Shown: positions 11,745 through 23,985, counted from the stretch's first letter. The stretch is 64,000 bases of DNA from Theropithecus gelada (GCF_003255815.1 NC_037673.1:157427732-157491731); one strand, 5' to 3'. Translations and numbers: made by a program. Notes: generated from the sequence alone by a model not told the origin.

Positions 11745-12255
11745 TGGTGATTAAACCTTCCTATGGCTTTTCATCACATTTAGACTAAAACCCAAACTCC
11801 AAGCTCCTTCCAAGGCCTCCCAGAATTCACGTGATCTGGCTCCTGTCTCTCCTTTCAACTATATTCTTAGGCCTCTCCCAATGTCGCATGCTCCAGCCAT
11901 GCTGACTTGCTGTTCTGGTGACCTCAATTTCATGCCACTAAGGTCCTTAGCATTAGCTGATGAATGGCCTTGAACATTATTCTCCAAACTTCCCCAGGCT
12001 TCTGTTTTCAACTTAATGAATTGCCTCCATTCAGACAGACTATTCCTTATGCTTTATATTTAAAACAAAAATATCATTTTTTTTGGTCACTGCATGATTT
12101 TTGTTTTCCTTTAAAAAGTAATTATTTGTTTACTTGACTGTGGTACGTTCCCACTTTCTAAACTGTGAGAACCCCATTAAGCACAAAAACCTTGTATTGC
12201 TTTTCCCTATAAACAAAGAATATTCTACAAACCTCCGCTTTGTCAAATGAATAAA
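11745..12255 (+). mobile_element. L2 3' region
   Basis: CCAAGGCCTCCCAGAATTCACGTGATCTGGCTCCTGTCTC is the classic L2 start of this segment. It is followed by CCTTAGCATTAGC, AACTGTGAGAACCCCATTAAGCACAAAAACC and the terminal AAATGAATAAAG. The L1PA element inserted about 90 bp downstream of its end. Confidence 0.8.
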
Positions 12256-12353
12256 GTCATGATTTATCTTCCATCCTTTGTGTCCAAATTGTCTCTAGTT
12301 ACTCTATCTCCAATTCCACAGGCAAGTAAAAAACGATAATAAGAGACAATACA

Positions 12354-13690
12354 GGTTTGGCTGGCAAGATGGATGAATAGGAACAGCTCCAGTGTGCAGT
12401 TCCCAGAGAGATCAACGCAGAAGGCTGGTGATTTCTGCATTTCCAACTGAGGTATCTGGCTAATCTCACTGGGACTGGTTAGACAGTGGGTGCAGCCCAC
12501 GGAGGGTGAGCCAAAGCAGGGTGGGGTGTCACATAACCCGGGAAGCACAAGGAGTTGAGGAACTCCCTCCTAAGTCAAGGGAAGCCGTGGGGGACTGTGC
12601 CATGAAGAATGGTGCATTCCAGCCCAGATACTATGCTTTCCCCACGGTCTTTGCAACCCACAGACCAGGAGATTTCCTCAGGTGCCTACACCACCAGGGC
12701 CCTGGGTTTCAAGCACAAAACTGGGCAGCCATTTGGGCAAACACTGAGCTAGCTGCAGTTTTTTTTTTTTTTTCCATACGCAAGTGGTGCCCGGAATGCC
12801 AGTGAGACAGAACCGTTTACTCCCCTGGAAAGGCGGCTGAAGCCAGGGAGCCAGTGGTGTAGCTCAGCGACTCCCACTCCCACAAGGCCAACAAGCTAAG
12901 ATCCACTGGCTTGAAATTCTCACTGCCAGCACAGCAGTCTGAAGTCGACCTGGGGTGCTTGAGCTTGGTGGGTGGAGGGGTGTATACCATTACTGAGGCT
13001 TGAGTAGAGGTTTTCTCCTCCCAGTGTAAATAAAGCCACAGGGAAATTTGAACTGGGGAGAGCCCACTTCAGAGATGTATAGCCAGTGTAGCCAGACTGC
13101 GTCTCTAGATTCCTTCTCTCCGGACAGGGCATCTCTGAAAGAAAGGCAGCAGCCCCAATCAAGGGCTTATAGATAAAACTCCTATCTCCCTGGGATAGAG
13201 CACCTGGGGGAAGGGGCAGTTGTAGGTGCAGCTCAGCAGTCTTAACTGTTCCTGCCTGCAAGCTCTGAAGAGAGCAGCAGATCTCCCAGCGCAGCGCTCA
13301 AGCTCTGCTGAGGGACAAACTGCTTCCTCAAGTGTGTCCCTGACTCCCGTGCCTCCTGACTGGAAAACACCTCCCAGCAGGGGTCAACAGACACCTCATG
13401 CAGCAGAGCTCTGGGTGGCATCTGGCAGGTACCCCTCTTGGATGAAGCCTCCAGAGAAAGGAATAGGCAGCAATCTTTGCTGTTCTGCAGCCTCCGCTGG
13501 TGATAACCAAGCAAACAGTGTCTGGAGTGGACCTCTAGCAAACTCCAGCAGACCTGTAGCACAAAGGGCTGACTGTTAGAAGGAAACCTAACAAACAGAA
13601 AGGAATAGCATCAACATCAATAAAAAGAACATCCATACAGAAACCCCATTTGAAGGTCACCAACATCAAAGATAAAAGGTAGATAAATCC
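12354..13690 (+). promoter_or_regulatory. L1 5' UTR with internal promoter region
   Basis: Begins TTTGGCTGGCAAGATGGATGAATAGG, which keeps the AAGATGG core of the YY1 site that sets the L1 transcription start. Around 1.3 kb precede ORF1, longer than the roughly 0.9 kb of the youngest L1s and in keeping with an older L1PA subfamily. In the family this region drives sense transcription and also antisense transcription; activity of this copy is unknown and many CpGs are lost. It includes a T15 run at about 12760. Confidence 0.75.
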
Positions 13691-14714
13691 ATGAAGATGA
13701 AGAAAAACCAGCACAAAAAGACTGAAAATTGCATAAACCAGAACACCTTTTCTCCTCCAAGGGATCACAACTCCTCACCAGCAAGGGAACAAAACTGGTT
13801 GGAGAATGAATTTGATGAACTGACAGAAGCAGGCTTCAGAAGGAGGGTAATAACAAACTCCTCTGAGCTAAAGCAGCATGTTCTAGTCCAATGCAAGGAA
13901 GCTAAGAAACTTGAAAAAAGGTTACATGAATTGCTAACTAGAATAATCAGTTTAGAGAAGAATATAAATAACCTGATGGAGCTGAAAAACACAGCACGAG
14001 AACTTCGTGAAGCATATACACATATCAATAGCTGAATCGATCAAGCGGAAGAAAGGATATCAGAGATTGAAGATCAACTTAATGAAATAAAGCATGAAGA
14101 CAAGATTAGAGGAAAAAAAGAATGGAAAAGAACAAAGCCTCCAAGAAATATGGGACTATATGAAAAGACCAAACCTGTGTTTGGTGTACCTGAAAGTGAT
14201 GGGGAGAATGGAAACACATTGGAAAACACTCTTCAGGATATTACCAGAAGAACTTCCCTGACCTAGCAAGACAGGCCAACATTCAAATTCAGGGAATACT
14301 GAGAACACCACAAAGATACTCCTCAAGAAGAGCAACCCCAAGATGCATAATCGCCAGATTCACCAATGTTGAAATGAAGGAAAAAAATGTTAAGGGCAGC
14401 CAGAGAGAAAGGCCAGGTTACCCACAAAGGGAAGCCCATCAGACTAACAGTGGATCTCTCTGCAGAAAACCTATAAGCCAGAAGAGAGCAGGGGCCAATA
14501 TTCAACATTCTTCAGGAAAAGAATTTTCAACCCAGAATTTCATATCCAGTCAAACTAAGCTTCACAAGTGAAGGAGAAATAAAATCCTTTACAAACAAGC
14601 AAATACTGAGAGATTTTGTCACTACCAGGACTGCCTTACAAGAGCTCCTGAAGGAGGCACTAAACATGGAAAGGAACAACCAGTATCAGTCGCTACAAAA
14701 ATATACCAAATTTT
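13691..14714 (+). pseudogene. L1 ORF1 (RNA-binding protein ORF1p), disrupted
   Basis: The ATG at 13691 is the family start, giving the lysine-rich N-terminus M-K-M-K-K-N-Q-H-K-K. An open run of 114 codons covers the N-terminal region and most of the coiled coil, ending at a stop at 14033-14035. The middle (RRM) and C-terminal domains follow in shifted frames: a GVPESDGENG string near 14185 and the AARERPGYPQRE region near 14400. ORF1p normally has about 338 residues and trimerises to bind L1 RNA. At least two frameshifts and several stops exclude function. Confidence 0.88.
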
Positions 14715-14779
14715 AAAGACCATCGAAACTATGAAGAAACTGCAGTAACTCATGGATAAAATAACCAGTTAGCATCATA

Positions 14780-17700
14780 ATGACAGGATCAAATTCACAC
14801 ATAACAATATTAATCTTAAATGTAAACAGGCTAAATGCCCCAATTAAAAGACAGAGACTGGCAAATTGGATAAAGAGTGAAGAGCCATCAGTGTGCTGTA
14901 TTCAGGAGACCCATCTCACCTGCAAAGATACACATAGACTCAAAATAAAGGGGTGGAGAAATATTCACCAAGCAAATGGAAAGCAAAAAAAATGAGGGTT
15001 GCAATTCTAGTCTCTGATAAAACAGACTTTAAATCAACAAAGATCAAAAAAGACAAAGAAGGGCATTACATAATGGTAAAGGGACCAATGCAACAAGAGC
15101 TAACTATCCTAAACATATATGCACCCAATACAGGAGCACCAAGATTCATAAAGCAAGTTCTTAGAGACCTAAAAAGAGACTTAGACTCCCACACAATAAT
15201 AGTGGGGGACTTTAACACCCCACTGTCAATATTAGACAGATCAATAAGACAGAAAATTAACACGGAAATCCAGGACTCGAACTCAGCTGTGCACCAAGTG
15301 GACCTAATAGACATCTACAGAACTCTGCACTCCAAATCAACAGAATATGCATTCTTCTCAGCACCACGTAGCACTTATTCTAAAACTGACCACATAATTG
15401 GAAGTAAAACACTCCTCAGCAAATGTAAAAGAATAGAAATCATAACAAAGTCTCTCAGACCACAGTGGAATCAAATTAGAACTCAGAATTAAGAAACTCC
15501 CTCAAAACCATACAACAAATGGAGCTGAACAACCTGCTCCTGAATGACTACTGGGTAAAGAATGAAATGAAGGCAGAAATAAAGAAGTTCTTTGAAACCA
15601 ATGAGAACAAAGATGCAACATACCAGAATCTCTGGGACATAGCTAAAGCAGTGTTTAGAGGGACATTTGTAGCACTTATTGCCCACAGGAAAGAGGAAAG
15701 ATCTAAAACCGACACCCTAACATCACAATGAAAAGAACTAGAGAAGCAAGAGCAAACAAATTCAAAAGCTAGCAGAAGATAAGAAATAACTAAGATCAGA
15801 GCATAACTGAAGGAGATAGAAACACAAAAAAAACCTTAAAAAAAAATCAGTGAATCCAGGAACTGGTTTTTTGAACAGAACAAAAAACAAAAAACAAAAT
15901 AGACAGCTAGCCAGACTAATAAGAGAGAAAAATCAAATAGACACAATAAAAAAAATGATAAAGGGTATATCACCACTGATCCCACAGAAATACAAACTAC
16001 CATCAGAGAATACTATAAACACTTCTACACAAATAAGCTGGAGAATCAAGAAGAAATTGATAAATTCCTGGACACATACACCCTCCTAAGACTAAACCAG
16101 GAAGAAGCTGAATCCCTGAATAGACCAATAACAAGTTCTGAAATTGAGGCAGTAATTATTAGCCTATCAACCACAAAAAGCACAGGACCAGATGGATTCA
16201 CAGATGAATTCTACCAAAGGTATAAACAGGAGCTGGTACCATTTTTTTTTTTTTTTCTGTAACTATCCAAACAATAGAAAAAGAGGAACTCCTCCCTAAC
16301 TCATTTTATGAGGTCAATATCATCCTGATACCAAAACCTGGCAGTGACACAACAACAACAACAACAGATTTCAGGCCAATATCCCTGGTGAACATCAATG
16401 AGAAAATCCTCAATAAAATACTGGGAAACTAAATCCAGCAGCACATGGAAAAGCTTATTCACCACGATCAAGTTGGCTTCATCCCTGGGAGGCAAGGCTG
16501 GTTCAACATATGGAAATCAATAAATGTAATCCATCACATAAACAGAACCAATGACAAAAACCACATGATTATCTCAATAGAGGCAGAAAATGCCTTCGAT
16601 AAAATTCAATACTATTTTATGCTAAAAACTCTCAATAAACTAGTTATTGATGGAATGTATCTCAAAATAGTGAGAGCCATTTATGGCAAACCCACAGCCA
16701 ATATACTGAATGGGAAAAAGCTGGAAACATTCCCTTTGAAAAGCAGTACAAGATGATAATGCCCTTTCTCACCACTCCTATTCAACATAGTTTTGGAAGT
16801 TCTGGCCAGGGCAATCTGGCATGAGAAAGAAATAAAGGTATTCAAATAGGAAGAGAGGAAGTCAGACTGTCTCTGTTTGCAGATGACATCATTATACATT
16901 TAGAAAATCCCATCGTCTCAGCCCAAAATTTCCTTAAGCTGATAAGCAACTTCAGCTAAGTCTCAAGTTAAAAAAAAAAATCAATGCAAAAATCACAAGC
17001 ATTCCTATACACCAATAATAGACAGAGAGCCAAATCATGAGTTAACTCCCATTCACAATTGCTACAAAGAAAAAATACCTAGGAATCCAACTTACAAGGG
17101 ATGTTAAGGACCTCTTCAAGGAGAACTACAAACCATTGCTCAAGGAAATAAGAGAGGACACAAACAAATGGAAAAACACGCCATGCTCATGGATAGTAAG
17201 AATCAATATCATGAAAATGGCCATACTGCCCAAAGTAATTTACAGATTCAATGCTATTCCCATCAAGCTACCATTGACTTCCTTCACAGAATTAGAAGAA
17301 AACTATTTTAAATTTCATATGTAACCAAGAAAGAGCTCATATAGCCAAGACAATCCTAAGCAAAAAGAACAAAGCTGGAGGCATCACGCTACCTGACTTC
17401 AAACTATAGTACAAGGCTACAGTAATCAAAACAGTACGGAACTGGTACCAAAACAGATATATAGACCAATGGAACAGAATGGAAGCCTCAGAAATAACAC
17501 ATATCTACAACCACCTGATCTTTGACAAACCTGCAAAAACAAGCAATGAGGAAAGGATGTCCTATTTAATAAAAAGTGTTGGGAAAACTGACTAGCCATA
17601 TGTAGAAAACTGAAACTGGACCCCTTGCTTACACCTTATATAAAAATTAACTCAAGATGGATTAAAGAATTAACATAAGACCTAAAACCATAAAAAGTAA

Positions 17701-18579
17701 AAGATAACCTAGGTAATACCATTCAGGACATAGGCATGGGCAAAGACTTCATGACTAAAACACTAAAAGCAATGGCAACAAAAGCCAAAATTGACAAATG
17801 GGATCTAATTAAACTAAAGAGCTTCTGCACAGCAAAAGAAACTATCATTAGAGTGAACAGGAAACCTACAGAATGGGAGAAAATTTTTGCAATCTATCCA
17901 TCTGACAATGGGCTAATATCCAGAATCTACAAGGAACTTAAATTTACAAGAAAAAACAACCCCATCAAAATGTGGGCAAATGATATGAACAGACACTTCT
18001 CAAAAGACGACATTTATGTGGCCAACAAACATATGAAAAGAAGCTCATATCACTTGTTATTAGAGAAATGCAAATCAAAGCACAATGAGATACCATCTCA
18101 TGCCAGTTAGAATGGTGAGCATTAAAATGTCAGGATAACAACAGATGCTGGAAAGTATGTGGAGAAATAGGAACACTTTTACACTGTTGGTGAGAGTATA
18201 AATTAGTTCAACCATTGAGGAAGACAGTGTGATGATTCCTCAAGGATTTAGAACCAGAAATACCATTTGACTCAGCAATCCCATTACTGGATATATACCC
18301 TATAAATCATTCTACTATAAAGACACATGCACACATATGTTTATTGCAGCACCATTCACAGTAGCAAAGACTTGGAACCAATCCAAATGCCCATCAATGA
18401 CAGACTAGATAAAGAAAATGTGGCACATATGCACCATGGAGTACTATGCAGCCATAAAAAAGGATGAGTTCATGTGCTATGCAGGGACATGGATGAATCT
18501 GGAAACTATCATTTTCAGCAAACTAACACAGGAATAGAAAACCAAACACCACATGTTCTTACTCATAAGTGGGAGTTGA
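14780..18579 (+). pseudogene. L1 ORF2 (endonuclease-reverse transcriptase), disrupted
   Basis: Start ATG at 14780. The N-terminal endonuclease is seen as LNVNRLNAPIKRQRLANWI and IQETHL (near residue 43), then, after a frameshift near 14985, as the IVGDFNTPLS active-site loop. The reverse transcriptase follows: VGFIPGRQGWFNI near 16470, and the FADDI catalytic motif at 16876-16890 (Asp codons 16882-16887). The C-terminal cysteine-containing region ends at the stop at 18577-18579. The normal product is about 1275 residues; here many stops and shifts break it, and a T-run at 16243-16256 is inserted in the RT region. Non-functional. Confidence 0.9.
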
Positions 18580-18793
18580 ATAATGAGACACATGGACACA
18601 GGGAGGGGAACATCACACACTGGGGCCTGCCAGGGGTTGGGGGGTAGGGGAGGGATAGCATTAGGGGAAATACCTAATATAGGTAATGGGTTGATGGGTG
18701 CATCAAATCACCATAGCACATGTATGCCTATTTAACAAACCTGCACATTCTGCACATGTATCCCAGAACTTAAAGTATAGTAATAATAAAAAG
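18580..18793 (+). other. L1 3' UTR and A-rich tail
   Basis: Typical L1PA 3' UTR: ACACATGGACACAGGGAGGGGAACATCACACACTGGGGCCTG, the G-rich tract, and a closing ATGTATCCCAGAACTTAAAGTATAGTAATAATAAAA. No clean AATAAA signal precedes the tail; AATAATAAAA may serve. Confidence 0.85.
18632..18654 (+). promoter_or_regulatory. G-quadruplex-forming polypurine tract of the L1 3' UTR
   Basis: Four G-runs (GGGG, GGGGGG, GGGG, GGG) separated by one to two bases. Conserved L1 3' UTRs carry such a tract, and it can fold into a G-quadruplex. The homologous tract on the opposite strand is reduced in the L1 copies at 61731 and 62157. Confidence 0.75.
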
Positions 18794-18989
18794 AGAGACA
18801 ATATAAAAGCATTTCCATTTACACATATGGAGATGCTGCTGCCTTTTAAAGCCAGTTTGATATTGAAAGGGGGGTCACAGTTTTTAGTAGGTTATGAAGA
18901 AAAATACTGTAAGCACCCCTTACCAGGAAAATGAAATGATAGGGACAAAATACCAGATTTTCTAATATTTATTAAAAATAAAGTGGGGA

Positions 18990-19375
18990 AAGAAAAAATG
19001 TAGTCATGTAGAAGGCTTTTGGGAGACAGGGTGGTGATAGGAGAAACTACAAAGGGGTATTAGGAAACTTTGGGGTGACAGATGTGTTTTTGGTCTTCAC
19101 TGTGGTAATGGTTTCACAGGATATGTCTAAGTTACAAATTGTATGTTTTAAATATTTATTATATGCAATTATAATTGCAATTACAGTATAATACATTCAA
19201 TTATATGCATCTCTCCCCCCCAAAAGGATTTATACTTTTCAGAGAGTCACTGAAAAAAGTACATTTTTTCAGTGACATGAGTAATACATGTTCATCACAA
19301 ATATTTTTAAAAATACAAGTAGGCAAAAATAGTTTATTGTATGCAATTATACCTTGAGTAAGCTGTTAAAAGCTA
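18990..19375 (+). mobile_element. L1M 3' end
   Basis: AAAGGGGTATTAGGAAACTTTGGGGTGACAGATGTG, CACTGTGGTAATGGTTTCACAGG, ACAAATTGTATGTTTTAAATA and the final TGTATGCAATTATACCTTGAGTAAGCTGTTAAAAG match the usual L1M 3' UTR. A segment of about 120 bp with a hairpin (19246-19276) interrupts it before the tail. Confidence 0.7.
19246..19276. repeat. Perfect 13-bp stem hairpin, 5-base loop
   Basis: GTCACTGAAAAAA at 19246-19258, loop GTACA, and exact reverse complement TTTTTTCAGTGAC at 19264-19276. Sits in an interruption of the L1M tail. Confidence 0.85.
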
Positions 19376-19914
19376 AAAAATTAGATGACAGAGAACAGTA
19401 ATGGATTTTCTCTGGCTGGGAGGCTCAGGATCTAAGTTCCCGTCAGTGGATATAATGCATCTCACTGATTCTGGGAATTCTGGAATGGGGCACTCTGGAG
19501 GTCCTTTTCCCAGAGTGTGGGACAGCTGCCATCCAGTCCTCCTCAGCTCCACCCTGGCAGAGCAGAGGCAAGAAATCGCCCATTAGCCACTCCAGGGGAA
19601 GCCTTCCAGCCCAGACAAGAATGCTCTGGGCAGATGTTGTGTTGTGGTTACGTTATTTTTTCCTGCATAAGAGTGTGGAGCTCAGACACACAGATCAGTA
19701 GCTGCTGTAGAAAATCTATCACTTCCCCTGCAGCCCTCCCAGTCACCTCTCCTGATCCTGCCTTCCATCTCCCAGCCTTCCCCCAACTACTGAGTAGTTC
19801 TCCAGGTTATAGACAAGACATCCCTACCCCTTCAATCTTTTCTTTTTCCCATTTTTATTCATGCACATTTTCTTTCTCTTTTTTTCTTGTTCTATTCCCC
19901 CTTTAAATCCAAAA
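19376..19914. other. Unassigned sequence
   Basis: Relatively GC-rich and not recognised as a repeat. Two overlapping plus-strand open frames (61 and 129 codons) are present but have no start context, splice or homology support. Confidence 0.45.
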
Positions 19915-20130
19915 TTAATATTTATTAAACACTGCGGGATCAAGGCTTTACTTATTTTATGTAATCCTTAAAACCACCACAGGAAACACTTTCTGTCATG
20001 ATTCCCATTTTACAGACGAGCAAAACGATGCAGTGACAGGTTCACGGCTTGCTGATGCCCTGCCTCTTGTAAATACAGAGGTAGGATTAAACCTCCGTCC
20101 TCTCCAGAGTCTCAGCTCTTAACTTCTAAA
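19915..20130 (-). mobile_element. MIR
   Basis: Antisense MIR: TTATTTTATGTAATCCTTAAAACCACC, TTCCCATTTTACAGACGAGCAAAACGATGCAGTGACAGG, then AGAGGTAGGATTAAACC and AGTCTCAGCTCTTAACTTCT. The core and both flanks are present. Confidence 0.8.
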
Positions 20131-20329
20131 TATACTTCCTTTCATTATTTTCCCAAATTTTCCTCATTCTTTTCCCTTTACACAGGTGTTAATGTGTGTG
20201 CTACTGCCATTAGCTGAAGTATTGTTTATGAAATATATTTAACGTAGAAGTACATTAAATGGTATAGAAAATGGTTATTGCATACTGTTACACACAAAGA
20301 ACACCTTCAATAATTATGTACATTAAGAT

Positions 20330-20490
20330 CAGGACATATGTATATAACAAGTTAGAAGCATATACACCAAAATATATCTGCATTATGGGATGGTAGATAA
20401 GATTTACTTTCTTTTTGCTTATTTGTGGTTTAAAAAATAATTGTGATGAACACATATGACTCATGTCATTGAGAAAAGAACAAGAACGCG
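20330..20490 (+). repeat. Possible L1M fragment
   Basis: AAGTTAGAAGCATATACACCAAAATATATCTGCATTATGGGATGGTAGAT followed by TTTGCTTATTTGTGGTTTAAAAAATAATTGTGATGAACA resembles an L1M 3' UTR segment. 20131-20329 and 20491-21035 hold nothing recognised. Confidence 0.35.
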
Positions 20491-21039
20491 CTCTGAAAAG
20501 TATAAATCCTTAGGCGAGGGGAGAGATGCATTTTTTTTTCTTATAATCTCGGTTATTTCTGACTAGCAGCTGGTGCCTCATCTCTTCCAGGAGCAATACA
20601 ATGTGATTGCTCTGAATTTGTAGGAAAATATCAAAGGTGCAAATCAAAACGCATCTGAAGCAAAACTCCGTTCTCAGCTCAGAATGGGGGATTTCTTCCC
20701 TCAGAGTCACCACAAGCCAAACTGAGGAGGAGCTCTGTCCGGGGAATGCTTTGCAAATACTGTGAACTTGACACCAAAGCTACGTTCTACCTAAGATTTC
20801 TGCATCTCCTTCACCTCCACTACCTCTTTCCTTCTTCTTCTGGGTTTGGAACTTGCATTTATACCTACCTTTAAAATCTGTCATTGTTTGCTCTTAATAA
20901 AGTGTTAAGAGAAACTTCAAAGTTTCTTATACTTCCCCAACTTGATTTTGGATCAGTTCAAGTAAAAAGTTATGTCTGCTTTGTTTCTCAGTGTATCTCC
21001 AGCAGCTAAGGATTCATTCATTAAATTAAAGTAGTTAGA

Positions 21040-21265
21040 ATGTCTGCTTTGTCCTGAACACTGGGCTGAGTGCTGGGGATTTAGTAAGAAAAAGGTAGAC
21101 GATGTTCAGGCCTCCCTAGCTTATGGGGAAGGAGCAACCAATAAATATGCAGTGAAATCAAACACTGATGGGTTCTGAAAAGCACCATGAAGGGAATACA
21201 GAAAGTGATACAATGAAGAGTAACCGAGGGGCTGACTTTAGCTGTGGTGGTCAGGAAAGGCCTTA
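21040..21265 (+). repeat. Ancient interspersed repeat (L1M-like tail)
   Basis: CTGAACACTGGGCTGAGTGCTGGGGATTTAGTAAG, GCACCATGAAGGGAATACAGAAAGTGATA and GTCAGGAAAGGCCTTACATTTGAGTTGAGA match the same ancient class as 5760 and 48335. Confidence 0.5.
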
Positions 21266-21444
21266 CATTTGAGTTGAGAATTGAAACTATGGTGGTTGAA
21301 TAGGGAGTACAGGGTAGGTACTCATCGAATATTTGGTTCATAAATGAATAGGTCAACTATTTCTCCATCATACCCGACAGTACTTTTTGTATAGTAGGAG
21401 ACCAATAAGTTGTTGAACTTGGTTCAGAGAATAGGTTGTTGAGC

Positions 21445-21620
21445 TCCTGTTATCTGCTAAGCACCATGTTTTATAGATGACACCTTACTTAATCTACCTA
21501 GCGACCACATGATGTAGTTATTTATTTTCCTACATTCTGCTGTTGAGTAAAATAAAGTTAATTTGCCCAAGGTCACCCAGCTGATGAGTCAAAGACCATG
21601 ATCCAAGCCCTCATCTGTTG
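21445..21620 (-). mobile_element. MIR
   Basis: Antisense MIR: ATCTGCTAAGCACCATGTTTTATAGATGACACCTTACTTAATC, then AATTTGCCCAAGGTCACCCAGCTGATGAGTCAAAGACC. Confidence 0.7.
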
Positions 21621-21924
21621 GGCATCTTCTAAAATGCACCTACTTCTACTAATTCCTGATAGAGGAAAGGTATGAGGTCATATACAAAAAGGGTTTAATC
21701 AGAAAACTAACTAAAAATAAGCACATTACTATTTACATGGTGCAAATTCAAAACTAAATGGTAGTTTTATAGAATTCACTTGCTCTTTTAAGTGTGAGGT
21801 AAAATTCTAGAAAAATGAGACCTTGAAGAAAAAAAGAAAATTTAGTCTCATAGCATTGGTAATACCTCAAGTAGATACTGAGGCTTCCACAAAGTATTCC
21901 GGTGGGCATGAGGGTTGAAGAGGA

Positions 21925-22035
21925 CTGAGACTTGGAACCCTATTTTCTAGGTGTTGCAATTAATTTGCTATGTGACCTTAAAGAAACAAACTCACTACTT
22001 TCAACTTCAGGGTCCCTAATGATGCCCTTGCTGTC
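21925..22035 (+). mobile_element. Degenerate MIR
   Basis: TTGCTATGTGACCTTAAAGAAACAAACTCACTACTTTCAACTTCAGGGTCC resembles the MIR core. 21621-21924 and 22036-22665 otherwise show nothing recognised, apart from a short L2-like tail GGTCCAACACATATTAGGTGCTTAACAAG near 22330-22365. Confidence 0.4.
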
Positions 22036-22669
22036 AAACACTCAGCAACATGAGAGATTTTGGCAAATGTATAGGTGAGACCTAGAGGGGTTAAAGTTCC
22101 CTGAAAATGAAGAAACACCAGGCATTTGATGAAACAAAGAATGGCAGAGTTGAAAATAGTCTTGAAGTCGGTTCTGGGAGAAAGGAATGGAGCTCATGAC
22201 AGAGGAAAAAGGAATAATGTCAGACTGAGAACTGAGCATGATAGAGAAAAGTTTGGGCATCTTTTCTTCCAAATATCCATAGACTCACTGATAGCAGTGC
22301 CTAGTATTTTCTATTTTTCCCTTATGGGACCTATCAGAGGGTCCAACACATATTAGGTGCTTAACAAGTGACTGATTAATAATTTCAAATATTCTGAGAG
22401 ATTTGAAGGGACATATTGATTAGTAAGTGATAGAGAAAACAAGAAAATCTTAAAGTCAGATGACTAAAAGGGTCCTCTGTGTAAGCGTTGGGTGTTTGTA
22501 ATCAGCAATTAGGACAGGCACAGAGGATGAGCCTACCTGTGTTTGAATGGGTGCACATGAGTACCTGGTAGGAGGATCTGTGGATGCCAGCACTGGATTT
22601 GGAAGAGAAATGTCAGCAACTACTTTGCCTTAAAAACTAATGATTAATAGTAACTGTTAACAACAGCGA

Positions 22670-22845
22670 ATGGCTATTTATTACTAGCCATGTGGCAGAC
22701 TAAAAAGGAAGGAGTCTTAGAGATGATCCACTCAAACCATGATAGCTTACAGACAGAGAAGCTGATGCCCAGAAACGTGCTCAGGGCTATGTATAGCTCA
22801 TTTAGGTCAGACCCAAGACTGGAGCCTGGTCTGCTGACTAAAGTT
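22670..22845 (-). repeat. MIR/MIR3-like fragment
   Basis: GGAAGGAGTCTTAGAGATGATCCACTCAAACC, then AGAGAAGCTGATGCCCAGAAACGTGC and CAAGACTGGAGCCTGGTCTGCTG follow the antisense MIR-class order. Family level not certain. Confidence 0.5.
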
Positions 22846-23834
22846 TCTAGGTTACCAGGATGGGCTTCAAAGAAGCCTCTCCCAGTTCTCGATGTGGTGA
22901 GACTGAGCAGGTTGCAAACATTGGAGCTTGAAGGGTCCCCCATGCAGTCCCCAGTTCACCATTCCTAGAGCACAGAAAGAAGCACTTCCATCAGGCCTTG
23001 GTGTACAGGCTCTCACAGGTCCAAACACATTTTGTTGTCTGCATTGGGAGTAGCTTTACAGAGTCATCAAAGGATCAGAGCCACAGAGCGTTTCTCTGTA
23101 AATGGAAAACTTGCAACAACATGAATCTGCTTTATCCTATTGTGCAAAATGTCAAATACCTAACAATTTGATGGTCCACTGCAAATGAAATGTAACAGAA
23201 GCCGTGCCTACAGTTTTACTATCATTTTTCCATCCCATTTAGATTATGGTAGAGCCACCCTCTCATCATTGTCACATGCTTGACAAAAATGCAGCTCAGC
23301 TACTTCCTTCAGTTATCTCACACAGAAGATTAGAATAGGAGCAGAGTGTTGCTTGCCTGCCCTTCTTGTATTTTCCTTGGGTAAAGAGGAGGTCAGGTGT
23401 GCAGAGCAGCTGCAAACTGCAGCTCTATTAGCACCCGAGGTCAGCAAGGAATAGACTCAGCTTTAGGTATCTGTTACTCTGGCTAATAGCCCAGGTTGGT
23501 GTCTGCCTGGTGAATAAAGAGGCAGAACATATGGGAAGTAAGGATATTAGGGTCAGCCTCATCTGACAGTTTCTTCGCCATAGGCTTGAGTACTGATGGC
23601 GTCAGCAGTACAGGCTTCAACAACCCCACCTAAGGGGGCTTCCTGGTGAGGATACCACCTCTACTACACTGCTCCCCTGGGAAAGCTCCCAGCGGGCAAG
23701 GAAGAGGCCAGTGTTTTTTATTTATTTATTATTATTATTTTTTTTTACTATCAGGAAGTTGGATATGATGTCCTGCTTTTTAAAGGGGGCTTACATTCAG
23801 AAACCTTCAGAACATTGTTAGTCTAATGATTGAT
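22846..23834. other. Unassigned sequence
   Basis: No repeat or gene recognised. A T/A-rich run (TTTTTTATTTATTTATTATTATTATTTTTTTT region) lies at 23714-23748. Confidence 0.45.
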
Positions 23835-23985
23835 AGTACAAAGTCCCAGAGTCAGATTGCCAGGGTTTCCACTTCCTAGCTAGGTCACCTACTCAATCTC
23901 TTTGAGCCTCATATCCTTATCTATATATTGAGATGGAGATATCAATAGTATTTGCATTACAGGGCAACTGTGAGGAATAGATATT
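23835..23985 (+). mobile_element. MIR
   Basis: Sense MIR: CAGAGTCAGATTGCCAGGGTTTCC, ACTTCCTAGCTAGGTCACC, CTCATATCCTTATCTATATATTGAGATGGAG and GCAACTGTGAGGAATAGATATTGG. Confidence 0.75.

Larger units (their letters stand above)
12354..18793 (+). mobile_element. Full-length L1PA-type LINE-1, inactive
   Basis: A 6.4-kb element with every part in order: 5' UTR, ORF1, inter-ORF spacer, ORF2, 3' UTR with a G-rich tract, and an (ATAATA)-rich tail. It is bounded by a 12-bp target-site duplication, so it came in by standard target-primed reverse transcription without 5' truncation. Both frames are broken many times. Sequence places it in the primate L1PA lineage, but it is clearly not among the youngest; exact subfamily unassigned. 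The same family appears in opposite orientation at 61731-64000. Confidence 0.93.
12342..18805. repeat. Target-site duplication of the full-length L1
   Basis: AGAGACAATACA at 12342-12353 and AGAGACAATATA at 18794-18805 flank the element, 11 of 12 bases identical. The right copy follows the A-rich tail directly. Confidence 0.85.

Noticed and set aside
19246..19276. Hairpin as a transcription terminator or microRNA
   Set aside because: A stem of 13 bp is too short for a pre-miRNA and intrinsic terminators of this kind are bacterial.
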